Assembly (NCBI GenBank): GCA_945788545.1
Contig: CALZMK010000072.1
Coordinates: 1 to 7,097 of the forward strand
DNA from: an uncultured Prevotella sp.
GTDB taxonomy: Bacteria > Bacteroidota > Bacteroidia > Bacteroidales > Bacteroidaceae
DNA length: 7,097 nucleotides
Direction of reading: 5' to 3'
A program made the position numbers and the translations under genes. Of this stretch, positions 1 to 5,938 are shown piece by piece; positions within the stretch are counted from its first letter, which is position 1, and each line of letters starts with the position of its first letter. The notes under the pieces are model-generated. The model searched no databases. It was not told where the DNA came from and saw only the letters and a program-made list of their open reading frames with translations.

Positions 1-24
1 CTTAACTCCTTAACTCCTTAACTC
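1..24 (-). repeat. 8-base tandem repeat after the transporter stop codon
   Basis: Three exact copies of an 8-base unit (plus strand cttaactc, minus strand GAGTTAAG) lie directly downstream of the TAG stop codon of the MFS gene, and the array may continue beyond the window. Read on the minus strand, the units join to give AAGGAG, a Shine-Dalgarno-like string, and TAA stop triplets. The function is unknown; it could be a slippage-prone spacer before the next gene. Confidence 0.85.
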
Positions 25-1494
25 CTATGCCACAACCGGCTTGTATTTCGGTACAAGTGCCTTCATTATCACCCATCCTACGAGGTAGGCAACAGCACAG
101 ATACAGAAGATGATCATGTAGCCGGCTTCCTTTCCGTCGAAACCGAGGAACGAGAAGGCTGAGCCCTGGGCTTCACTGTAGGTGAAGAGTGCGCCGGCGC
201 CCTTGTTGATGAGGAACGAACCGATACCTCCTGCCATACCGCCGATACCTGTAATGGTGGCGATGGTTGACTTGGGGAACATGTCGCCAATGGTTGAGAA
301 CAGGTTGGCCGACCATGCCTGATGACCAGCTCCTGCCAATCCAATTATAATTGCGGGCCACCATGCTGAGTAAGCTCCCAATGGTTGGGCGAAGAGGGCA
401 AGCAACGGGAAGAAGGCGAAGATGAGCATCGACAACATTCTACCATTATATGGATTCATGCCTTTCTTCTCTACAAAGAGCTTGGGCAGATAACCACCAT
501 ATATCGAGAGTATGGTGACAATCGCATACAATGTGAAGATGAGCATGATAGCCTCCGAAGAACTCGACTTATATCCATACTGGTCGGAGAAGTAGGCTGG
601 TGCCCAGAACAGATAGAACCACCACACACCGTCGGTAAAGAACTTACCTGTGATGAACGACCATGTCTGGCGGAAGGTGAAGCAGCGCATGAATGAAATC
701 TGAGGCTCGTTATCCTCACTCTTTGTTTCAACAGCTGGAGATTCGTCGTCCTGATGGATATATACCAACTCGGCGCCGTTTACATACTTTGACTTCTCGG
801 GTTTATCATAGAGGAACACCCAGAATCCCATCCAAATAAATCCAAGTCCACCGATAATCACGAAGGCCATTTCCCAACCTCCACCTATTCCAAGATCCTT
901 GAAATACTGGGCGAGCAATGGAATACTTGCAGGAGCGGCAAGGGCACCTACCGATGCACCGGCATTGAATATTGATGTCGCGAAAGCACGGTCTTTCTTA
1001 GGGAAATACTCGGCTGTAACCTTGATGGCAGCGGGGAATTTCCCCGCCTCTCCAAGGGCGAGCACACAGCGGGCGGCAACAAATAGCCACACACTTGTGG
1101 TGGCAATCAGAAGGGCGGCGGCACTTCCTGACTCTACGGCTGCCATGTCGGATGCTGAGGCATAACCTTCAAGCTGAACAGTCAACCATCCGCAGAGAGC
1201 ATGGGCCACTGCACCTGCCGACCATACACCGATGGCCCACAGATAACCTTTCTTGGTTCCCATGAAATCCACAAACTTGCCAGCGAAAAGCATACATGCT
1301 GCATAGACGATGGAGAATACGGCTGTTATCGTACCGTAGTTGTCGTCTGTCCAATGAAACTCAGGAGCGATGAAGTCCTTCCATGTCAATGAAAGCACCT
1401 GACGGTCCAAATAATTGACTGTCGTTGCCACGAACAACAGTGCGCACATGACCCATCTGAAGTTGGTCATTGTCTTTGTCTTAATAGCGTTCAT
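25..1494 (-). CDS. exuT: MFS transporter, ACS family, hexuronate (ExuT)-like
   Basis: Predicted inner-membrane major facilitator of 489 residues, probably a proton- or cation-coupled importer of hexuronates (glucuronate, galacturonate) or related sugar acids. The N-terminal helix ends in NYLDRQ (27-32), typical of the anion:cation symporter family. An MFS loop motif GKFVDFMGTKKG follows TM2 (72-83). GEAGKFPAAIK (148-158) and the downstream FPKKDRAFATSIFNAGASVGA closely resemble the hexuronate transporter signature, as do WWFYLFWAPAYFSDQYG (291-307) and HQAWSANLFSTIGDMFP (391-407). About 12 hydrophobic helices are visible, with a charged central loop at 230-268. The region at 104-128 is longer than I expect in the E. 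coli homologue. The ATG at 1494 is chosen because it precedes the first helix; there is no Shine-Dalgarno, only A/T-rich sequence. It appears to have its own promoter (1543-1575). Family assignment is secure; the exact substrate is inferred, and no hexuronate catabolism genes are visible in the window. Confidence 0.85.
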   Translation of the reverse strand: MNAIKTKTMTNFRWVMCALLFVATTVNYLDRQVLSLTWKDFIAPEFHWTDDNYGTITAVFSIVYAACMLFAGKFVDFMGTKKGYLWAIGVWSAGAVAHALCGWLTVQLEGYASASDMAAVESGSAAALLIATTSVWLFVAARCVLALGEAGKFPAAIKVTAEYFPKKDRAFATSIFNAGASVGALAAPASIPLLAQYFKDLGIGGGWEMAFVIIGGLGFIWMGFWVFLYDKPEKSKYVNGAELVYIHQDDESPAVETKSEDNEPQISFMRCFTFRQTWSFITGKFFTDGVWWFYLFWAPAYFSDQYGYKSSSSEAIMLIFTLYAIVTILSIYGGYLPKLFVEKKGMNPYNGRMLSMLIFAFFPLLALFAQPLGAYSAWWPAIIIGLAGAGHQAWSANLFSTIGDMFPKSTIATITGIGGMAGGIGSFLINKGAGALFTYSEAQGSAFSFLGFDGKEAGYMIIFCICAVAYLVGWVIMKALVPKYKPVVA

Positions 1495-1542
1495 TTTTAA
1501 TATAATAGGTTGTTTTAAAATTACTTATTTACAAAACCGTTG

Positions 1543-1575
1543 CAAAGATAATGTTTTTTTTTGAATTTACGGCAA
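1543..1575 (-). promoter_or_regulatory. Bacteroidetes-type promoter for the transporter gene
   Basis: On the minus strand TATCTTTG (1550-1543) matches the Bacteroidetes -7 consensus TAnnTTTG exactly. A TTG (1575-1573) lies 22 bases upstream as a plausible -33 element. This predicts a start of transcription near 1538 and a leader of about 44 bases before the ATG at 1494. The -33 element falls inside the large inverted repeat at 1566-1599. Confidence 0.6.
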
Positions 1576-1599
1576 CTTTCCGAAGAAAATTGCCGTAAA
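1566..1599 (-). terminator. Strong UUCG-capped hairpin below murF-alr (3' end structure or terminator)
   Basis: The arms tttacggcaa (1566-1575) and ttgccgtaaa (1590-1599) are perfect inverted repeats. In minus-strand RNA the pairing continues through a U-G wobble and four more pairs to a UUCG loop closed by C-G, giving a 15-pair uninterrupted stem. In plus-strand RNA the same position is a C-A mismatch with a CGAA loop, so the structure favours the minus-strand transcript, which is the murF-alr message ending about 30 bases upstream. No U-tract follows on the minus strand (it is A-rich), so it is not a textbook intrinsic terminator; it may protect the mRNA 3' end. It also overlaps the -33 region of the transporter promoter, so a DNA operator role is possible. 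Confidence 0.6.
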
Positions 1600-1629
1600 C
1601 GTTTGTTTTTTATACTTTTTAATTATCAC

Positions 1630-4188
1630 TTAGTCTTGATAATACACCTTCTTCACTCTATTGCTCACTCCTGTAAGCACTTCGTAGGGGATGGTATCGA
1701 GTATGTCTGAGAGTACTGTCACTGGCAGATGCTCACCGAATATCTCCACTGTATCGCCTTCATTGCAGGGGATATCTGTCACATCTATCAATGCCACGTC
1801 CATACAGATATTTCCCACGTATGGCGCCTTCTGTCCATTGACAAGGCAATAGCCCTTTCCTCTTCCCAAATGGCGGTTGAGACCGTCGGCATATCCTATC
1901 GGGATGGCGGCTATCACACTGTCCCTTGTCAGCACACCCTTGCGACTATATCCCACGGTCTCCTCCTTTGGCACATGGCGCAATTGTAGGATGGTGGTCT
2001 TCAGCGTGCTCACGGTGTTGATGATATGATTGTCGCGACTATCCACTCCGTATAGGCCAAGTCCCAGTCGGCAGGCATCGAGTTGCCTTTCGGGGAAATG
2101 CTCTATTCCTGCCGAGTTGTCGATATGGCGCAATATCTTATGGTCGAATGCCGACTGCAGTTTCTTGCTCGCCGTATCAAAGAGTTCAAACTGATGGGCA
2201 GAGAACGCATCGAAGTCATCACTGTCGCTTCCCACAAAGTGAGAGAATACTGAGCGCGGTATGATGGCATTCTGGTGTTTCAGTCTCCTTATCACCTCGT
2301 CGATGTCCTTCACTGGGTCGAATCCTAAGCGGTGCATACCTGTGTCGAGCTTTATATGCACGGGATAATTGGTTATACCTTCCTTCTCGGCTGCCTTGAT
2401 GAGGGCATCCATGAGACGGAAACTATATACCTCCGGTTCGAGATCATAGTCGAACATCGTCTTGAAGGCTGTCATCTCGGGATTCATTATCATGATATTG
2501 CTCGTGATACCGTTCTTGCGAAGGGTAACTCCCTCATCTGCAACTGCCACTGCAAGATAATCCACACGATGGTCCTGCAATGTCTTCGACACCTCGATGG
2601 CACCGGCTCCGTAGGCATCCGCCTTCACCATGCATATCATCTTGGTGTCGGGCTTCATAAACGAGCGGAAGTGGTTGAGATTCTCCACCACGGCATTCAG
2701 GTTCACCTCCAATATAGTCTCGTGCACCTTCTGCTCGAGCATCTCGCTGATATGATCGAAACCGAAGTCCCTTGCCCCCTTTATCAGCACAACCTCGTTC
2801 CTCAATCCCTTAAACACCTCCGACCTCAGGAACTCCTCCACATCCTCAAAGAAGAAAGCCCCCTTCCCTTCATCGCCAGCCGCCATTCCAGCCACCATTC
2901 CAGGCAGTTTTGCTGCCTGGCCTATCCCTGCAGCCCCCGTGCTCGCGGTGTCAGCCGCGAGTGTCCTTTTTATCTCCTTTCCAATTCCGATAAACTTCGT
3001 CACTCCGCGTTTCACCGCCAGTTCAATCACCCTATGATATAATTCATCAGGCATCATTCCGCTCTGATATATATCACTGAGTATAAGCGTGCGACTCTTT
3101 CCCTCTTGGTCGGGGCGTCTGCTCATGAAGTCGAGAGCGATGTCGAGCGAGTTTATGTCAGAGTTATACGAGTCATTGATGAGTGTACAACCATGCTGCC
3201 CCTCTTTCACTTCGAGACGCATTGCCACGGGTTCCAATTGCGACATCCTCACGTCGAGCTCCTCAGGAGTCACTCCCAAGTACAATGCCACTATTGCGGC
3301 GGCTATTGAGCACTCCACTGAGGCATCGTCGATAAAAGGCAGATGATATGTTCCCTCCTTACCTTTATATATATAATATAAGGTAGAGACGGTGTCGCGT
3401 CGCTCAACTTTCTTGATGAACATGGCAGCCTGAGGGTCTTCCTTGCTCCACGAAAGTTTCTCGCCGCGATAGCCCGACTTGCGCATGCAGCGGCTCACCA
3501 CGTTGTCGTCACTGTTATATGCCACCACCTTTGCATCATGGAAGAGGGACAACTTCTCTTGGCATTTCTCGTCCATCGAACGGAAGTTTTCCTGATGTGC
3601 CGCACCCAATGACGTCAGCACTCCTATCGTCGGTTGTATGATATCCCTCAATGCCTGCATCTCTCCAGGCTGACTGATACCTGCCTCAAATACTCCCACC
3701 TCGGTTTGCTCGTTGAGCAACCACACCGACAATGGTACTCCTATCTGCGAGTTATAGCTCTTGGGAGAGCGTGTCACCACCCTCGATGGAGAGAGCAACT
3801 GATAGAGCCACTCCTTCACCATCGTCTTACCGTTACTGCCGGTAATACCCACAATTGGCACATCGAATTCATCCCTATGTCTCTCAGCTAATCGCTGCAA
3901 TGCCTCCAGAGGGCTCACCACCTCAAGGAAATTTGCCCCTTCGAATTGAGTGTCAGCCGCGAGTCTAAACCGTCCCCTCTCCACCACGAAGTTCCTCACT
4001 CCGCGCCGATAGAGCTCAGCTATATAGTTATGTCCGTCATTGCGTCCTGAGCGCAGTGCAAAAAACAGAGTCTCCTCAGGAAAGCACAACGACCTACTAT
4101 CTGTCAGCAGCCAGCTAATATTTGCCTCTGCCTCTCCAATTCTCCGTGCTCCAATGAGCGTCATTATCTTCTCAATAGAATATCTCAT
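1630..4188 (-). CDS. murF-alr: Bifunctional UDP-MurNAc-tripeptide:D-Ala-D-Ala ligase / alanine racemase
   Basis: A cytoplasmic fusion protein of 852 residues. The MurF half (about 1-480) joins D-Ala-D-Ala to the UDP-MurNAc tripeptide using ATP. The Alr half (about 488-852) interconverts L- and D-alanine with PLP. In MurF one sees the ATP loop GITGSNGKT (114-122), SYNSQIGVPLS (144-154), EAGISQPGEM (168-177) and NDSYNSDINS (338-347) of the C-terminal domain. In Alr one sees the PLP lysine in VKADAYGAG (K522), IKLDTGMHRLGF (612-623), RLGLGLYG (707-714), GYADG with the probable catalytic tyrosine Y766, and VGNICMD (791-797). MurF-Alr fusions are known in Bacteroidetes. Two oddities are visible: residues about 409-443 form an Ala/Gly-rich insertion encoded by a two-hairpin repeat element, and LAADT occurs both there (410-414) and at 76-80. 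The start ATG at 4188 lies 55 bases after nadB in an A/T-rich spacer with only a weak purine run (TAGGG), and the gene is probably co-transcribed with nadB. Confidence 0.97.
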   Translation of the reverse strand: MRYSIEKIMTLIGARRIGEAEANISWLLTDSRSLCFPEETLFFALRSGRNDGHNYIAELYRRGVRNFVVERGRFRLAADTQFEGANFLEVVSPLEALQRLAERHRDEFDVPIVGITGSNGKTMVKEWLYQLLSPSRVVTRSPKSYNSQIGVPLSVWLLNEQTEVGVFEAGISQPGEMQALRDIIQPTIGVLTSLGAAHQENFRSMDEKCQEKLSLFHDAKVVAYNSDDNVVSRCMRKSGYRGEKLSWSKEDPQAAMFIKKVERRDTVSTLYYIYKGKEGTYHLPFIDDASVECSIAAAIVALYLGVTPEELDVRMSQLEPVAMRLEVKEGQHGCTLINDSYNSDINSLDIALDFMSRRPDQEGKSRTLILSDIYQSGMMPDELYHRVIELAVKRGVTKFIGIGKEIKRTLAADTASTGAAGIGQAAKLPGMVAGMAAGDEGKGAFFFEDVEEFLRSEVFKGLRNEVVLIKGARDFGFDHISEMLEQKVHETILEVNLNAVVENLNHFRSFMKPDTKMICMVKADAYGAGAIEVSKTLQDHRVDYLAVAVADEGVTLRKNGITSNIMIMNPEMTAFKTMFDYDLEPEVYSFRLMDALIKAAEKEGITNYPVHIKLDTGMHRLGFDPVKDIDEVIRRLKHQNAIIPRSVFSHFVGSDSDDFDAFSAHQFELFDTASKKLQSAFDHKILRHIDNSAGIEHFPERQLDACRLGLGLYGVDSRDNHIINTVSTLKTTILQLRHVPKEETVGYSRKGVLTRDSVIAAIPIGYADGLNRHLGRGKGYCLVNGQKAPYVGNICMDVALIDVTDIPCNEGDTVEIFGEHLPVTVLSDILDTIPYEVLTGVSNRVKKVYYQD
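2876..2907. repeat. 12-base imperfect tandem repeat in murF
   Basis: The units ccagccgccatt (2876-2887) and ccagccaccatt (2888-2899) differ at one base and are followed by a partial third unit, ccaggcag, which is also the left arm of the hairpin at 2900-2920. On the coding strand they produce the local protein repeat GMVA/GMAA. The array borders the two-hairpin element and probably arose by slippage or by local duplication. Confidence 0.7.
2891..2966 (+). repeat. Two-hairpin dispersed repeat element, copy 1 (inside murF)
   Basis: Hairpin A has arms ccaggcag (2900-2907) and ctgcctgg (2913-2920), 8 pairs around a TTTTG loop. Hairpin B has arms ctcgcgg (2942-2948) and ccgcgag (2955-2961), 7 pairs around the loop tgtcag. 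A C-rich linker containing cagcccccgtg separates them. The same architecture recurs at 6032-6110 in dacB. Here it is translated from the minus strand as an Ala/Gly-rich segment (about murF residues 409-433) that ordinary MurF proteins are not expected to carry. The family name, if any, is unknown to me; it resembles in kind the palindromic elements known inside Rickettsia genes. Confidence 0.8.
3950..3964 (+). repeat. 15-base fragment of hairpin B near the murF 5' end
   Basis: The string gtgtcagccgcgagt is identical to 2948-2962, that is the loop plus right arm of hairpin B in copy 1. The left arm is absent here (the upstream bases are cgaattga), so no stem forms. On the coding strand both places are read in the same frame and give LAADT. 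It may be a degenerate remnant of the element or a coincidence of a short match. Confidence 0.5.
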
Positions 4189-4200
4189 CCCTACAAAAAC

Positions 4201-4249
4201 CTAATTCCTAATTCCTCATTCCTAATTCCTCATCCCTAATTCCTCATTT
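4201..4249 (-). repeat. 7-base tandem repeat between nadB and murF-alr, with MRN-stop mini-ORFs
   Basis: Seven consecutive 7-base units (plus strand ctaattc or ctcattc with minor variants) fill the spacer. On the minus strand they alternate as ATGAG- and GAATTAG-type units, so ATGAGGAATTAG appears three times (4247-4236, 4233-4222, 4219-4208), each encoding Met-Arg-Asn-stop. The first ATG overlaps the nadB TGA stop as ATGA. The ten bases around the murF start (plus strand ctcatcccta, 4184-4193) are identical to repeat positions 4229-4238, suggesting that the array and the start region share an origin. It could affect translation coupling between the genes. Confidence 0.85.
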
Positions 4250-5830
4250 ATCATAAGCATGCACCGGATAATCGATAGTATAGTGCAATCCTCTACACTC
4301 TTTTCTCTCGATTGCCCATCGCGTAATCAGATAACCCACGTTTATCATATTGCGCAACTCGCAGATATCCCTGCTTGCCTTAACTCTCTTAAATAGATTT
4401 TCAGTTTCCTCGTAGAGCATGTCGAGTCTGTCCCATGCACGCTTCAGTCTCAGGTCGCTACGCACGATTCCCACGTAGTTGGACATTATCTCGCCCACTT
4501 CCTTCACACTTTGCGTGATGAGCACCTTCTCCTCGTTGGTCAGTGTGCCCTCGTCGTTCCACTCGGGCACCTTGTCGTTGAAGTCATACAAATCCACATG
4601 TTCCAATGAGTGCTTTGCTGCGGCATCGGCATATACCACCGCCTCGATGAGCGAGTTGCTTGCCAGTCGGTTGCCACCATGCAGTCCTGTGCAAGAACAT
4701 TCTCCCAGGGCATATAGCCGGTCGATGCTCGACAATCCGTTCAGATCCACCTTTATTCCTCCGCACATATAATGGGCGGCGGGTCTTACAGGGATATAGT
4801 CGGTGGTGATGTCTATGCCCATCGACTTACATTTCTGATATATATTTGGGAAGTGCTTGCGTGTTTCCTCGGGGTCTTTATGAGTGACGTCGAGACACAC
4901 GTGGTCAAGTCCGTGTATCTTCATCTCCTTGTCGATTGCCCTCGCCACAATATCACGTGGGGCAAGCGACAGGCGCTCGTCGTATTTCTCCATGAACGTC
5001 TCGCCATTAGGCAGTTTCAATATACCGCCATATCCACGCATTGCCTCGGTAATGAGGAAGGCGGGATGTGTCTCGCCCGGATGATAGAGGGCTGTGGGAT
5101 GGAACTGCACAAACTCCATGTCTGCCACTGTTCCCTTGGCTCTATACACCATTGCCTCACCGTCGCCTGTTGCTATCACGGGGTTGGTGGTTGTCTGATA
5201 TACTGCTCCGCAACCGCCTGTACACATCACTGTCACCTTACTCAGATAGGTATCCACCTTCTCAGTTTCGGGATTAAGCACGTATGCTCCATAGCAGTTG
5301 ACATAGGGAGTGCGTCGTGTCACTCTCGCTCCCAAGTGGTGCTGGGTGATTATCTCTACGGCGAAATGGTTTTCCTTCACCGTGATGTCGGGACACTGGC
5401 GCACTGCCTCCATCAATCCACGCTGTATCTCGGCACCTGTATCGTCCTTATGGTGAAGGATGCGGAACTCCGAGTGACCACCCTCGCGATGGAGGTCGAA
5501 CTCACCGTTCTCCTTCCTGTCGAAGTTGACACCCCACTCCACAAGTTCACGTATTTGCTCGGGCGCATTCCTCACCACCTGCTCCACGGCCTTGCGGTCG
5601 GAGATATAGTCGCCGGCAATCATCGTGTCCTCGATGTGCTTGTCGAAATTGTCGAGCTCCAGGTTTGTCACCGAAGCCACTCCACCTTGTGCGAATGACG
5701 TGTTGGCTTCGTCGAGGGAAGTCTTGCATATCATGCACACCTTACCTTTGTGCGCTCTTGCTACCTTAAGGGCGTAACTCATACCGGCAACTCCTGCGCC
5801 GATAATCAGAAAGTCATACTTATAAACCAT
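4244..5830 (-). CDS. nadB: L-aspartate oxidase
   Basis: A cytoplasmic FAD enzyme of 528 residues that oxidises L-aspartate to iminosuccinate, using fumarate or oxygen as acceptor; NadA (not in this window) then forms quinolinate for NAD synthesis. The N-terminus carries the dinucleotide-binding motif IIGAGVAGMSYA (9-20). SFAQGGVAS (45-53), HREGGHSEFRILHHKDDTG (114-132), EFVQFHPTALYHPG (239-252), LAPRDIVARA (289-298, with the catalytic-type arginine R292), HYMCGGI (353-359, H353) and GLHGGNRLASNSLIEA (382-397) follow in the family order. RGLHYTIDYP near the C-terminus is also typical of NadB and argues against succinate dehydrogenase or fumarate reductase flavoproteins, as does the absence of neighbouring sdhB/sdhC-type genes. 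The length is normal. The ATG at 5830 directly precedes the FAD motif; upstream is only A-rich sequence. It is the first gene of a probable nadB-murF-alr operon and is transcribed divergently from dacB. Confidence 0.97.
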   Translation of the reverse strand: MVYKYDFLIIGAGVAGMSYALKVARAHKGKVCMICKTSLDEANTSFAQGGVASVTNLELDNFDKHIEDTMIAGDYISDRKAVEQVVRNAPEQIRELVEWGVNFDRKENGEFDLHREGGHSEFRILHHKDDTGAEIQRGLMEAVRQCPDITVKENHFAVEIITQHHLGARVTRRTPYVNCYGAYVLNPETEKVDTYLSKVTVMCTGGCGAVYQTTTNPVIATGDGEAMVYRAKGTVADMEFVQFHPTALYHPGETHPAFLITEAMRGYGGILKLPNGETFMEKYDERLSLAPRDIVARAIDKEMKIHGLDHVCLDVTHKDPEETRKHFPNIYQKCKSMGIDITTDYIPVRPAAHYMCGGIKVDLNGLSSIDRLYALGECSCTGLHGGNRLASNSLIEAVVYADAAAKHSLEHVDLYDFNDKVPEWNDEGTLTNEEKVLITQSVKEVGEIMSNYVGIVRSDLRLKRAWDRLDMLYEETENLFKRVKASRDICELRNMINVGYLITRWAIERKECRGLHYTIDYPVHAYDK

Positions 5831-5852
5831 GTTATCTTTCTTAATTTCGCTG

Positions 5853-5860
5853 CAAATTTA
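5853..5860 (-). promoter_or_regulatory. Putative -7 element for nadB
   Basis: TAAATTTG on the minus strand (5860-5853) matches TAnnTTTG exactly, 22 bases upstream of the nadB ATG. It predicts a leader of roughly 15-20 bases. No clear TTG is found at the expected -33 distance; the region there is T-rich (TTTAC near 5885-5881), so this promoter is less certain than the dacB one. Confidence 0.5.
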
Positions 5861-5901
5861 GATATTTTTATTGATATAAAGTAAAAGAGTTGCAATATTT
5901 T

Positions 5902-5932
5902 TTGTTTTTTCCTCGATTTTTGATTAATTTTG
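5902..5932 (+). promoter_or_regulatory. Bacteroidetes-type promoter for dacB, almost touching its start codon
   Basis: TAATTTTG (5925-5932) matches TAnnTTTG exactly and a TTG (5902-5904) lies 20 bases upstream, a good -33/-7 spacing. Only six bases separate the -7 box from the ATG at 5939, so transcription is expected to start at or within a few bases of the start codon. No Shine-Dalgarno sequence would then fit in the mRNA. Confidence 0.6.
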
Positions 5933-5938
5933 CACCCG

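Noticed and set aside
1566..1620. Plus-strand intrinsic terminator (hairpin followed by a T-rich run)
   Set aside because: The T-rich run fits a plus-strand terminator, but no plus-strand gene reads into it, and the stem pairs better as minus-strand RNA.
2332..3042. Plus-strand open frame of 236 codons
   Set aside because: It is antisense to the MurF-Alr fusion and has the same His/Leu-rich shadow composition, with no start signal or domain.
4192..4201. Possible separate promoter for murF-alr (TAGGTTTTTG on the minus strand)
   Set aside because: It departs from TAnnTTTG by extra Ts, and transcription would start around or inside the murF start codon; co-transcription with nadB is simpler.
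4201..4249. CRISPR-like array
   Set aside because: The units are only 7 bases long and contiguous, with no spacers; it is a simple tandem repeat.
4772..5698. Plus-strand open frame of 308 codons
   Set aside because: It lies fully antisense to nadB, whose motifs are complete; the His/Cys/Leu-rich translation has no recognisable domain and is a shadow frame.
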